Origin: Streptomyces sp. NBC_01707
GTDB taxonomy: Bacteria; Actinomycetota; Actinomycetes; Streptomycetales; Streptomycetaceae
Assembly: GCF_041438805.1 (NCBI RefSeq)
Contig: NZ_CP109190.1
Coordinates: forward strand, 4,898,001-4,962,000
Length of the DNA stretch: 64,000 nt
Reading direction: 5' to 3'
This document shows, one piece after another, positions 38,667 through 47,388 of this stretch. Position numbers and translations under genes: made by a program. Position 1 is the stretch's first letter; each line of letters opens with the position of its first letter. The notes under the pieces are model-generated. The model did no database searches, was not told the DNA's origin, and saw nothing but the letters and a program-made list of their open reading frames with translations.

Positions 38667-39982
38667 GAGGTCTCGCTCTGCGTCGGTTCCTGGGCCAGGG
38701 CTACAGGGATGAACACGGCGATCTCGTACCCGCCGTCCCCGGTCGTCTCGGCGGTCATCTCGCCGTTCAGCATGGCGACCCGCTCCCGCATCCCCGTGAT
38801 GCCGTGCCCGGCCCCCGGCGAGGGCTTCACCGGGCCGGTCGGCGGCCCGTTGACGACCCGCAGTCCGAGCCCGCCGAGCACATAGCCGATCTCGACCTTG
38901 GCGGTGGCGCCGGGCGCGTGCCGCAACGTGTTGCTGAGGGCTTCCTGGATGATCCGGTACGCCGACAGCTCGACGCCCTGCGGCAGTTCGCGTACCGCAC
39001 CGGTGACGGTCTTCTCCGCCACCAGGCCCGCGTCCGCCACATTGGCGAGCAGTCCGTCCAGCTGGGCGAGGGTGGGCTGCGGGGCGTCCGGCGCCTCGTA
39101 GTCCTCGGCCCGTACGACGCCGAGGACGCGGCGCAGTTCGGTGAGGGCGGCGACGGCGTTCTCCCGGATGGTTACGAAGGCCTGCTCCAGCTCGGGCGGA
39201 GGGTTCTCCACCCGGTACGGGGCGGCCTCGGCCTGGATCGCGACGACCGACATGTGATGGGCGACCACGTCGTGCAGCTCGCGGGCGATGGTGGTGCGCT
39301 CCTCCAGCAGTGTGCGCCGGTCGCGCTCCACGGCGGTGACGGTGCGCTGCACGGTCACCTCACGCTCCGCCTCCCGACGGGTCTGCACGACGGTCACCAC
39401 GAGCAGGGCGAACGCGGAGGCCACGGCCATGGGCCCGGTGGTCGACGAGTAGTGCCAGCCGACGTTCTCCAGGAAGGTGCCGAGCACCACGGTCAGGACC
39501 CACATCCAGGCGGCGGTACGCGGCCGGGTCCGGGCGGCGACCACGACGAGCACCACCAGGTGCGAGAAGAACATGCTCGGCACCCACGGCCAGTCGCCGC
39601 CGGTGATCACTGCTGTCACCGGAGTGAGCGCCATCGACATCCAGAACGCGCCGACCGGCCGGAACAGCGTCATAGCGACGGTCAGTGCCGGGAGCAGCCC
39701 GGCCAGAACGATCTCGAACCCGGACCAGGGCCCGGGGCCGTCCGCCGCGCCGAGGCCTATGAGGGCCGTGATCAGCGCGGCCAGCCCGACCAGTGCGTGC
39801 GGCGTCCGGGCGGCCCGCGCGCGCATCCGCTCGGACAGCCGCCGGGTCAGCGCCCCGTCGGTCCGCATGGGCGCCAGCGGACGGTAGGCGAACGCATCAT
39901 GGAAGAGGTCCTGCCGCAGGCCGCCTATCGCCCCTGCGGCCAGCCGGAACTCGGGGCTTCTGGTCTTGGTGGTCTCGGTCAC
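38663..39982 (-). CDS. Membrane sensor histidine kinase (HisKA_3)
   Basis: 439 aa. About five to six TM helices (about 65-180) have short loops, so sensing probably occurs in or near the membrane. The dimerisation/phosphorylation box is TTIARELHDVVAHHMSVVAI and the catalytic domain ends with GAGHGITGMRERVAML. A second N-box-like region, SAYRIIQEALSNTLRHA, is intact. It phosphorylates the coupled response regulator. Confidence 0.94.
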   Translation of the reverse strand: MTETTKTRSPEFRLAAGAIGGLRQDLFHDAFAYRPLAPMRTDGALTRRLSERMRARAARTPHALVGLAALITALIGLGAADGPGPWSGFEIVLAGLLPALTVAMTLFRPVGAFWMSMALTPVTAVITGGDWPWVPSMFFSHLVVLVVVAARTRPRTAAWMWVLTVVLGTFLENVGWHYSSTTGPMAVASAFALLVVTVVQTRREAEREVTVQRTVTAVERDRRTLLEERTTIARELHDVVAHHMSVVAIQAEAAPYRVENPPPELEQAFVTIRENAVAALTELRRVLGVVRAEDYEAPDAPQPTLAQLDGLLANVADAGLVAEKTVTGAVRELPQGVELSAYRIIQEALSNTLRHAPGATAKVEIGYVLGGLGLRVVNGPPTGPVKPSPGAGHGITGMRERVAMLNGEMTAETTGDGGYEIAVFIPVALAQEPTQSETS

Positions 39983-40114
39983 GCTCCCAAGGTAGGCGGC
40001 CGGGCCCGCGACGTCGTCAGCAGTGATACGGATCCCGCGGCATCCGTCGCAAGGACTACCGAAGCCGGGAAATCGGCGACGAATGCGACTGCCGGATGCC
40101 TCCCGCGTCCCGTG

Positions 40115-40990
40115 TCACCACGCCAGCTGGGCGATCTCCTCCGCCACCACCGCACACGCGTCCGCCGCCGGATCGATCAACGGGAAGTGCCCGACCTCCT
40201 CCAGCAGTGTCAGCCCCACCGTCTCGCCCGCCTTGGCCGCCGCGTCCACGAACGCCTCGGCGACCGCGTGCGGCACGGTCAGATCGGTGCGTCCCTGCAC
40301 GACCGCGGTGGCGATCCCGGTCGGCAGCAGCGCGGCCGGATCGGCGTACGGGCTCCGCGCGGCGAAGTCCGCTTCCCGCCCGAGGAGTTGACCCACCGCG
40401 CCGGAGCAGACATCCAGCTCCACCGCCGTGGCGAAGTCGGCGATCGGCGCGAGGGCGACGACCCCGCGCAGCGGCGGCGCCGCGGCGAGCCGCCACGGCG
40501 ACCCCTGCGGCAGTACGTGCCGGGCCGCGGCCCACAGCGCCAGCTGGCCGCCCGCGGAATGCCCGGTCACGACGATCCGTCGCGCATCGGCGTCCGGAAG
40601 CGCGACGGCCAGCAGACCGGGCAGCGCGTCCATCGCCGCGGCGACATCGTCGAAGGTCTCCGGCCAACGGCCCGCGACCGGACCCGAACCCCGCTGCTGC
40701 GGAAGCTCGCTGCCACGCCGGTACTCGACGTTGGCGACGGCGAACCCGCGCCGGGCCAGGAAGTCCGCGAACGGCGTCACATGGCGCCGGTCGTACGGCC
40801 CCCGCCACGCACCACCGTGCAGGACGACCACGACGGGCGCCCCGGCCCGCCCGTCGCGCGGGGCGTAGAAGTCGATCACCTGGTCGGGATGGTCGCCGTA
40901 GGCGGCCGAGGCGTCGGGGGCGACGGCCGGATGCGAGAAGGCCGACTCGGTCTCGACTGCGTCCCGATCACGCGCGGCGGAATCCGACAT
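40115..40990 (-). CDS. Alpha/beta hydrolase, probable kynurenine formamidase
   Basis: 291 aa. The oxyanion motif HGGAWRG, nucleophile GHSAGGQLALW and C-terminal His in EEVGHFPLIDP give a complete hydrolase triad. The layout resembles the esterase-type arylformamidases that convert N-formylkynurenine to kynurenine. The assignment rests on being 108 bp downstream of kynU and kynA on the same strand. A perfect terminator hairpin (41059-41092) separates it from kynU, so it may be expressed separately. Another carboxylesterase role is possible. Confidence 0.72.
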   Translation of the reverse strand: MSDSAARDRDAVETESAFSHPAVAPDASAAYGDHPDQVIDFYAPRDGRAGAPVVVVLHGGAWRGPYDRRHVTPFADFLARRGFAVANVEYRRGSELPQQRGSGPVAGRWPETFDDVAAAMDALPGLLAVALPDADARRIVVTGHSAGGQLALWAAARHVLPQGSPWRLAAAPPLRGVVALAPIADFATAVELDVCSGAVGQLLGREADFAARSPYADPAALLPTGIATAVVQGRTDLTVPHAVAEAFVDAAAKAGETVGLTLLEEVGHFPLIDPAADACAVVAEEIAQLAW

Positions 40991-41058
40991 GGTGCTCCAA
41001 CCATCCGACAGAGGTGCCCAACTGGCCTGACCAGCGGGGACGGTATCAGCACGCGGTA

Positions 41059-41092
41059 CCGCGTCCCCACGGGGTTCACCGTGGGGACGCGG
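41059..41092 (-). terminator. Terminator of the kynA-kynU operon
   Basis: CCGCGTCCCCACG pairs perfectly (13 bp) with CGTGGGGACGCGG around an 8-nt loop, starting 7 nt after the kynU stop. Confidence 0.85.
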
Positions 41093-41098
41093 CAGGCG

Positions 41099-42337
41099 TC
41101 ACACCTCGCCGAGCACCCCGTCGAGCGCCCTGCCCGACACCTCGCTCAGCACCTCACCCAGCACCCGCGCAGCCCGCTCGACATCCGCGAATCCCACGTA
41201 GAGCGGGGTGAACCCGAACCTCAGCACATCCGGCCGCCGCAGGTCCCCGACCACGCCCCGCGCGATCAGCGCACGCATCACCGGCTCGGTGACCCCCGCG
41301 TCCACGCACCGCAACGACACCTGGCTGCCGCGCTCCGCATGTGCCTGCGGCGTGACCGGAACGACCACACCCTCCGGCGCATACGCCCCGACGCACTCCA
41401 GGAAGAAGTCCGTCAGGGCCAGCGACTTGGCCCGCACCGCGTCGACCGTCACCCCGTCCCACACGTCCAGCGCCGCTTCGAGCGCCAGCATGGACAGGAT
41501 GTCGGGGGTTCCGACCCGGCCGCGTACGGAACCGTCCGCGGGCGCGTATCCGGGATCCATCGCGAACGGGTCGGCGTGCGACGTCCACCCCGGCAGCGGC
41601 GAGTCGAAGGCCGCCTGATGCCGCTCGGCGACGTACAGGTACGCGGGCGAACCCGGGCCGCCGTTCAGGTACTTGTACGTACAGCCGACCGCCAGGTCCA
41701 CCCCGTGCCCGTCCAGGCCCACGGGCAGCGCGCCCGCGCTGTGGCACAGGTCCCAGACGGCGAGGCCGCCCGCCGCCTGCACGGTGGCGGTGAGGCCGGG
41801 CAGGTCGTGCAGCCGGCCGGTGCGGAAGTCGACGTGGTTGAGCAGGGCGACCGCGGTACGGGGCCCGACCGCGGTCGACACGTCCCCGGGTGCGACGGGG
41901 ACGAGCCGGTGCCCGGTCATCCGGGCGGCGGACTCGGCCATGTACCCGTCCGTGGGAAACGTCGTCGCATCGACGAGGATCTCGTCGCGCCCCTCCGGCG
42001 CCAGCCGGCTCGCGGCGACGACGGCCTTGAAGACGTTCACGCTGGTGGAGTCACCGACGACGATCTGCCCGGCGGCGGCCCCGACGAGCGGTGCTATCCG
42101 GTCACCGATCCGCTCGGGCGCGGTCCACCAGCCGCTCTCGTCCCAGGACCGGATCCGCAGCTCGCCCCACTCGCGGGTGAGGACCTCCTGCATCCGGGCG
42201 GGTACGTGCCGCGGCAGGGCGCCGAGCGAGTTGCCGTCGAGGTACACCCCGTCGTCGAGGGTGAACAGCTTGCGCAGATCAGCGAGTTCGTCGGCGGTGT
42301 CGAGTGCCGCGGCCCGCGCGGCGAAGGCCTCAGACAT
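41099..42337 (-). CDS. kynU: Kynureninase
   Basis: 412 aa. This PLP enzyme cleaves kynurenine to anthranilate and alanine. The PLP Lys lies in VGCTYKYLNGGPGSPAYLYV. Conserved sections include YLDGNSLGALPRHVP near the N-terminus and VWDLCHSAGALPV. The start overlaps the kynA stop by 8 bases, giving coupled expression. Anthranilate may return to tryptophan synthesis or feed secondary metabolism. Confidence 0.95.
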   Translation of the reverse strand: MSEAFAARAAALDTADELADLRKLFTLDDGVYLDGNSLGALPRHVPARMQEVLTREWGELRIRSWDESGWWTAPERIGDRIAPLVGAAAGQIVVGDSTSVNVFKAVVAASRLAPEGRDEILVDATTFPTDGYMAESAARMTGHRLVPVAPGDVSTAVGPRTAVALLNHVDFRTGRLHDLPGLTATVQAAGGLAVWDLCHSAGALPVGLDGHGVDLAVGCTYKYLNGGPGSPAYLYVAERHQAAFDSPLPGWTSHADPFAMDPGYAPADGSVRGRVGTPDILSMLALEAALDVWDGVTVDAVRAKSLALTDFFLECVGAYAPEGVVVPVTPQAHAERGSQVSLRCVDAGVTEPVMRALIARGVVGDLRRPDVLRFGFTPLYVGFADVERAARVLGEVLSEVSGRALDGVLGEV

Positions 42338-43178
42338 GGCTGCGCGCCGTCCACAGCTCGGGGAACACGTTCTTCGTGGCCCGCTTCTCCAGCCACGCGA
42401 CCCCGGCGGAGCCGCCGGTGCCGGTCTTCGAGCCCATCGCGCGCCGGGTGGCGACGAGGTGGTCGTTGCGCCAGCGCCACACCAGTTCGCCGACGTCGGT
42501 GAGCGCCTCGCCGAGCCGGACGAGGTCGTCGTACCGCTCGGGGTCGGCGTAGATCTCCGCCCAGACGGCCTCGACCTCGGGGGACGGCTCGTACTTCTGC
42601 GTCAGGTCGCGACCGAGAACGGACTGGGGCACCCCGTGGCCGCGCCGGGCGAGCAGGGCGAGCACCTCGTCGTACAGGCTCGGCTCGGCGAGCGCCTTCT
42701 CCAGCTCGGCGTGGACGCGGGGCGCGCCCCGGTGCGGTACGAGCATGGACGCGGACTTGTCGCCGAGCAGGAACTCCATCCGCCGGTACATCGCCGACTG
42801 GAAGCCGGAGCCCTCGCCGAGTGCGCCACGGTAGGAGTTGAACTGGGCGGGGGTGAGCTGGGCGAGCGGCGTCCAGGACGCGTTGAGCGCCTCCAGTTCC
42901 CGTACCGACCGCTTCAGCGCATCGCGCGCGACCGTCAGCCGGTCCTGGCGCAGGGCGTGCGCGGCGGTCTCCCACTCATGGACGATGACCGTGAACCACA
43001 GCTCCATGACCTGGGTGGTGACCAGGAAGACCATCTCGCCCGGGTCGTCGGAGCGAAGGTGCTGGAGGTGGGTCAGGACATCCGCCTGGACATAGTCCTC
43101 GTACGGAGTCGTTCCCGCGAAGTCCAGGTGCGGGGTGTCCGCACCGGTGGCTTCGGGGTCGGGGTGGATCGTCGACAT
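42330..43178 (-). CDS. kynA: Tryptophan 2,3-dioxygenase
   Basis: 282 aa, the usual bacterial length. A haem enzyme that opens the indole ring of L-Trp to N-formylkynurenine. Family blocks include LDFAGTTPYEDYVQADVLTH, EMVFLVTTQVMELWFTVIVH and SGFQSAMYRRMEFLLGDKSA. It is the first gene of kynA-kynU. The gap before DUF3151 is about 160 bp and contains the DUF3151 terminator, so the kyn promoter lies between 43179 and 43280. Confidence 0.95.
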   Translation of the reverse strand: MSTIHPDPEATGADTPHLDFAGTTPYEDYVQADVLTHLQHLRSDDPGEMVFLVTTQVMELWFTVIVHEWETAAHALRQDRLTVARDALKRSVRELEALNASWTPLAQLTPAQFNSYRGALGEGSGFQSAMYRRMEFLLGDKSASMLVPHRGAPRVHAELEKALAEPSLYDEVLALLARRGHGVPQSVLGRDLTQKYEPSPEVEAVWAEIYADPERYDDLVRLGEALTDVGELVWRWRNDHLVATRRAMGSKTGTGGSAGVAWLEKRATKNVFPELWTARSHV

Positions 43179-43283
43179 TTCTGTCTCCTCGACACGAGCT
43201 TCCGGGTAGCGGTCCGCCCCTTCCGTGAGGTGATGGAGCTCCGGTCCCCTGCCCGCATCCTAAGCGGACCCCGGGGAAACGTG

Positions 43284-43319
43284 CAGGCCCCGCAGACGGC
43301 GGTACGTCTGCAGGGCCTG
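43284..43319 (-). terminator. Terminator of the DUF3151 gene
   Basis: CAGGCCCcGCAGACG pairs with CGTCTGCaGGGCCTG around a 6-nt loop with one mismatch, 20 nt after the DUF3151 stop. Confidence 0.8.
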
Positions 43320-43338
43320 TGACACCGTCCCGGAGGTC

Positions 43339-43752
43339 CTAACCGAGGATCTCGGCGGCGGTCGGCGACGAGTCGCGGAGGAACGTCGAGCAGCGCTCGT
43401 ACTCCTCCTGCTCACCGATCGACTGAGCCGCGCGCGCGAGGGCGTGCAGGGCGCGAAGGAAGCCACGGTTCGGCTCGTGCTCGAACGGTACGGGCCCGTG
43501 GCCCTTCCAGCCGGCCCTGCGCAGTGCGTCGAGGCCACGGTGGTAGCCGGTGCGGGCGTAGGCGTACGACTCGACGACACGGCCGCCCTCGAACGCCTCG
43601 TCGGCGAGCTGCGCCCAGGCCAGCGAAGAGGTCGGGTACTTCGCGGCGACATCGGCCGGGGCTGTGCCGTTCGCGAGGAGCTCGCGCGGCTCGGGGTCGT
43701 CGGGCAGGTGGGTCGGGGGAGGTCCCCCGAGCAGGTTCTCGTGGATGGACAT
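43339..43752 (-). CDS. DUF3151 domain-containing protein
   Basis: 137 aa, soluble and helical, TPR-like in appearance: SSLAWAQLADEAFEGGRVVE and SYAYARTGYHRGLDALRRAG resemble paired helices with small residues at turns. The family is conserved in actinobacteria without a known function. The ATG at MSIHENLLGG matches the conserved N-terminus; a GTG seven codons earlier is possible. It is commonly found near fba in Streptomyces, as here (about 4 kb away). Confidence 0.88.
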   Translation of the reverse strand: MSIHENLLGGPPPTHLPDDPEPRELLANGTAPADVAAKYPTSSLAWAQLADEAFEGGRVVESYAYARTGYHRGLDALRRAGWKGHGPVPFEHEPNRGFLRALHALARAAQSIGEQEEYERCSTFLRDSSPTAAEILG

Positions 43753-43809
43753 GGGTTCAAGTGTGCCTGGCACATGCGCGCCGGGGGTAGCCGGGCGTCC
43801 TCGGACCGG

Positions 43810-45327
43810 TCAGGTCCGGCCGGGTTCCCCGTTCTCGTCCCGCACGGGCTCCAGCGGAGGCGCCGCGACGTTGCAGTGCACGGTGCATTCGGGACGCGCC
43901 TTGCCCTTCCGGACCACGGGCGGTGTCCGTACGGTCGCCCAGGCGATCACCGAACCCAGCACCATCAGGCCGGCACACATCGGCATGGCCCGCTTGAAGG
44001 CCGCCGCGAACTCACCCGCGTCGCGGTACGCCTCCGGGCCCATCCCGGCCAGCAGCGGCAGCGCGGCGACGGCGATCAGCCCGGCCGCCCGGGCCGCCGC
44101 GTTGTTGATCCCGCTGGCCAGTCCGGCCCGCGCGGTGTCGACGGAGGCGAGGACGGTCGCGGTGAGCGGCGCGACCAGGGTGACCAGGCCCAGGCCGATC
44201 ACGGCGACGGCGGGCAGCACATGCTGCACGTACCCGGAGACGGAGGCGTCACCGGGCCCGATCCGCAGCATGAGCAGCATCCCGGCGGCGGCGAGCAGCG
44301 GTCCGACGGTGAGCGGGATACGGGGCCCGATGCGCTGCGCCAGCTCGCCCGACGAGGCGGAGAACAGCAGCATCAGCACCGTGGTCGGAAGGAGGGCGGT
44401 GCCGGCGCCGAGGGCGGAGTACCCGGCCACGACCTGGAGCAGGATGGCGGAGAGGAAGAAATAGCCGCCGAGCGCCGCGTACACACAGAGCGTGACGATA
44501 TTGACGCTGGTGAACTGCCGGGACTCGAACACCGACGGGGGCAGCATGGGGTGTGCCCGCCGCCGCTCCAGCTGCACGAACGCCACCCCGAGCAGGACCC
44601 CGCCCACGGCCGCCCCGATCACCGCGGCGGACGCCCCCCGGCCGGGCGCCTCGATCAACGCATAGGTCACCAGGGCAAGAGCCAGTGCGCCGAGCACGGC
44701 CCCCAGAACGTCGAAGCGCCCGTGTGCCTGCGGGTCCCGCGACTCGGGTACGTGACGCAGCGCGACCGGCGCGCAGACGGCGGCCACCGGCACATTGATC
44801 AGAAACACCCACCGCCACCCGGGGCCGTCGACGAGCCACCCCCCGACGAACGGCCCGACGGCGGCCCCCACGCCGCCGAAACCCGACCACAGCCCGACGG
44901 CACGCGCCCGGTCGTCCGGATGAAAACTTGCCTGGATCAACGCCAGCGACCCGGGGGTGAGGAGTGCCCCGCCCACCCCCTGGAGGGCGCGGGCACCGAT
45001 CAGAACGGCGGCATTCGGCGCAATCCCGCACAGCAACGAGGCAGTGGCGAACCAGATCACCCCCACGACGAAGACCCTTCGCCGCCCGTACCGGTCCCCG
45101 AGTGCCCCTCCGAGAAGGATCAGCCCGGCGAGCGTCAGCATGTAGGCGTTGACGGTCCACTGCAGGGCGGCCAGATCGGTGCCGAGGTCCTTGCCGATAC
45201 GGGGCAGGGCGACGTTGATGACGGTGGAGTCGAGCAGGGCCATGCTGGACCCGAGGACGGTGGTCAGGATGACCCAGCGCCCGGGTGCGGAGGCAGCACG
45301 GATCTCACCGGCCGGTGTCTCACCCAT
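43810..45327 (-). CDS. MFS exporter, DHA2 (EmrB/QacA) type
   Basis: 505 aa, about 14 TM helices. Motif A is GGALGDRYGRRRVFV, and motif C-like FGGVGAAVGPFVGGWLVDGP marks an antiporter. N-terminal MALLDSTVINVALPRI is typical of EmrB-like exporters (motif D1). It probably pumps out drugs or metabolites using the proton gradient. No regulator gene is adjacent. The C-terminal tail carries two cysteines (ECTVHCN). Start at MGETPAGE. Confidence 0.92.
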   Translation of the reverse strand: MGETPAGEIRAASAPGRWVILTTVLGSSMALLDSTVINVALPRIGKDLGTDLAALQWTVNAYMLTLAGLILLGGALGDRYGRRRVFVVGVIWFATASLLCGIAPNAAVLIGARALQGVGGALLTPGSLALIQASFHPDDRARAVGLWSGFGGVGAAVGPFVGGWLVDGPGWRWVFLINVPVAAVCAPVALRHVPESRDPQAHGRFDVLGAVLGALALALVTYALIEAPGRGASAAVIGAAVGGVLLGVAFVQLERRRAHPMLPPSVFESRQFTSVNIVTLCVYAALGGYFFLSAILLQVVAGYSALGAGTALLPTTVLMLLFSASSGELAQRIGPRIPLTVGPLLAAAGMLLMLRIGPGDASVSGYVQHVLPAVAVIGLGLVTLVAPLTATVLASVDTARAGLASGINNAAARAAGLIAVAALPLLAGMGPEAYRDAGEFAAAFKRAMPMCAGLMVLGSVIAWATVRTPPVVRKGKARPECTVHCNVAAPPLEPVRDENGEPGRT

Positions 45328-45460
45328 GCGAGCAGCATCGCCGCTACGGGGCACTCCGGCCAGTCCGGGTCCGGCCGCCCCACTCGCGGCCGCCCGCGCC
45401 CGCAGCGCGTGAGCACTGAGTAATGTGTGCGGAAATGTCCCGGTTCCGGAGATGGATTCC

Positions 45461-46087
45461 ATGGATGACGACGAGACCGGCTCCGCAGGCGCGGGTGCCG
45501 CCACGGGCGCGGGCACGGGCCTCGGCCCCCACCTCAGCCGCAGCGCCGTCATCGGCCAGGTGGTACCGAGGACCGCCGTGATCGCCGGCGGCGGAGCACT
45601 GGCGATCTGGCAGCCCGCCTTCACGCTCGGCGCCTACAACGTCGTCTTCTACGACCAACTGCTCACCCTTTGGGCCGTGTCGACCGCCGTGATGCTGACC
45701 GCCCTGCTGCTGCGCGAACGCGGGCCGCGGCGCGGCTGGATGTACTGGGCGTGTCTGGCCCTGCCCAGTGTGTGGCTCGTCATCGCCGCCGTGGTGCCCC
45801 GCCACGGCGGCTGGCCGGACAAGACTCTCTTCTTCGCGGGCGGCATCCTCAGCATCATCGGCACCCCGCTGCTGGTCTGGGTGCTCCTGCACCTTCTGCT
45901 CTTCGGGGAGTCGGAGCTCTCCGCGCGCGAGCGGAGAGCGGTCATCGGCGTCGTCGTGGTCGTCGGCGCCCTCGCCTACGGGCTCGGCCAGCTGAACCAC
46001 GTCTTTCTCACCTGCGGGGACTTCGACATCAGCGGAAACAGCGTCCCGTCCGGATGCCGGCCGGGACACGCTTCCCCGCTCGGCTGA
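45461..46087 (+). CDS. Hypothetical four-TM membrane protein
   Basis: 208 aa. After a Gly/Ala-rich N-terminus come about four TM helices (VIAGGGALAIWQPAFTLGA, LWAVSTAVMLTALLL, WMYWACLALPSVWLVIAAVV and the later IVGTPLL and VVVVGALAYG regions). The C-terminus is probably external with two cysteines (LTCGDFD, SGCRPG). I do not recognise a characterised family. The GGAG at 45447-45450 fits the ATG at 45461; an ATG at 45452 also exists. Confidence 0.75.
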   Translation: MDDDETGSAGAGAATGAGTGLGPHLSRSAVIGQVVPRTAVIAGGGALAIWQPAFTLGAYNVVFYDQLLTLWAVSTAVMLTALLLRERGPRRGWMYWACLALPSVWLVIAAVVPRHGGWPDKTLFFAGGILSIIGTPLLVWVLLHLLLFGESELSARERRAVIGVVVVVGALAYGLGQLNHVFLTCGDFDISGNSVPSGCRPGHASPLG

Positions 46088-46139
46088 CGCACGGCTCCCC
46101 GGCGAACGCGTTCGCCCCTCGCCACCGGGCGGCCGTCCG

Positions 46140-47330
46140 CTACCTCACGGCCTCCAGCGCCCGCACCAGCGCGTCCACGCCCGCCTCGACCTTGCTCCGC
46201 GGGCACCCCACGTTCAGCCGCAGGAACCCCTCGGCCCCGTACACCGCACCCGGCATGATCGCGACCTTCTCGCGCTCGATCAGCACCCGCTGCAGGGCCT
46301 CGTCGTCCACACCCAGGGGGCGCAGATCGATCCACGCCAGATACCCGGCCTGCGGGGGCTGCCAGGACAGTTCGGGGGACGCCGCGTTCAGGCGTTCCGC
46401 GACCAGGGCCAGGTTCCCGGCCACGTACGCGCGTACCTCGTCCAGCCACGGCCCGCCCTGCCGGTACGCGGCTATGTGCGCGGTGAGCGACAGCACCGCC
46501 GGGGATGCCAGGCCCTCCGCCGTTTCCATGCGGCGCAGGAACTCCGTCCGGTCGGCCGGATCGCCGATGATGCCGTACGAGCCGGTCAGCGCCGGGAAGT
46601 TGAAGGACTTGGACGCGGACGAGATCACCGCCCAGCGGGCGTCACCGGCCACCCTCGTCCACGGCACATGCCGGTGGCCGTCGTGCACGAAGTCCGCATG
46701 GATCTCGTCACTGATCACCGCGACCCCGTGGCGCGCGGCCAGAGCGGCCATGCCGGCCAGCTCGGGCTCCGTCCACACCCGGCCGGTCGGGTTGTGCGGC
46801 GAGCAGAGCACCAGCACCTTCGCATCGGGGCGGGCCAGCTCCCGTTCCAGCGCCCCGGTGTCTCCCAGCGGCACGCCCCGCAGCTCGCGGCCGAGGCCGG
46901 TGATCGCCTTGCGGAAGCCGTCGTACGTGGGGGTGTGGACGACCACACCGTCGCCCTCGGCCGTCCACATCTGGAGGAGCTGCGAGAACTGGCTGAGCAC
47001 GGACGGGCCGTAGACCAGTCGGCCGGTGTCCAGCTCGGTGCCGTACCGGGTCTCGTACCAGTGCGCGATCGCCGACCGGAAGTCGTCATGCTGCCAGCTG
47101 GTGTAGCCGAGCACCCCGTGGTCGAGGCGGGTCCGCAGTGCGGTCAGGACCTCGGGGGCCGTCTCGAAGTCCATGTCGGAGATGGTGAACGGGAGCAGCC
47201 CGTCGACACCGAACCGGTCGGCGACCCCGTCCCACTGGACACACCAGGTGCCCCTGCGGTCGATGACGGTGTCGAAGTCATAGCGCGCGTTCGCTTGCAC
47301 AGTGGGCTCCTCGTGCTCGTTCACGGACAT
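46140..47330 (-). CDS. MalY/PatB-type PLP aminotransferase (cystathionine beta-lyase-like)
   Basis: 396 aa, fold type I. The PLP Lys is in ISSASKSFNFPALTG; other anchors are SPHNPTGRVW and VISDEIHADFV. MalY/PatB members split C-S bonds of cystathionine or cysteine conjugates and may have aminotransferase activity. The gene is next to fbaA on the same strand but separated by a strong hairpin, so it is independently transcribed. The physiological substrate is not certain. Confidence 0.92.
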   Translation of the reverse strand: MSVNEHEEPTVQANARYDFDTVIDRRGTWCVQWDGVADRFGVDGLLPFTISDMDFETAPEVLTALRTRLDHGVLGYTSWQHDDFRSAIAHWYETRYGTELDTGRLVYGPSVLSQFSQLLQMWTAEGDGVVVHTPTYDGFRKAITGLGRELRGVPLGDTGALERELARPDAKVLVLCSPHNPTGRVWTEPELAGMAALAARHGVAVISDEIHADFVHDGHRHVPWTRVAGDARWAVISSASKSFNFPALTGSYGIIGDPADRTEFLRRMETAEGLASPAVLSLTAHIAAYRQGGPWLDEVRAYVAGNLALVAERLNAASPELSWQPPQAGYLAWIDLRPLGVDDEALQRVLIEREKVAIMPGAVYGAEGFLRLNVGCPRSKVEAGVDALVRALEAVR

Positions 47331-47370
47331 GCCGTGGGCCCGGCACCCCAGGGAGTACCGGGCCCACGGC
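47331..47370 (-). terminator. Terminator of fbaA
   Basis: GCCGTGGGCCCGG pairs perfectly (13 bp) with CCGGGCCCACGGC over a 14-nt loop, between the fbaA stop and the MalY-like start. Confidence 0.8.
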
Positions 47371-47388
47371 CGCCGTTCGTACCTACTA

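Noticed and set aside
40890..46100. Several long plus-strand frames over the kyn and MFS genes
   Set aside because: They are antisense shadows with His/Arg/Gly-rich translations typical of high-GC genes on the opposite strand.
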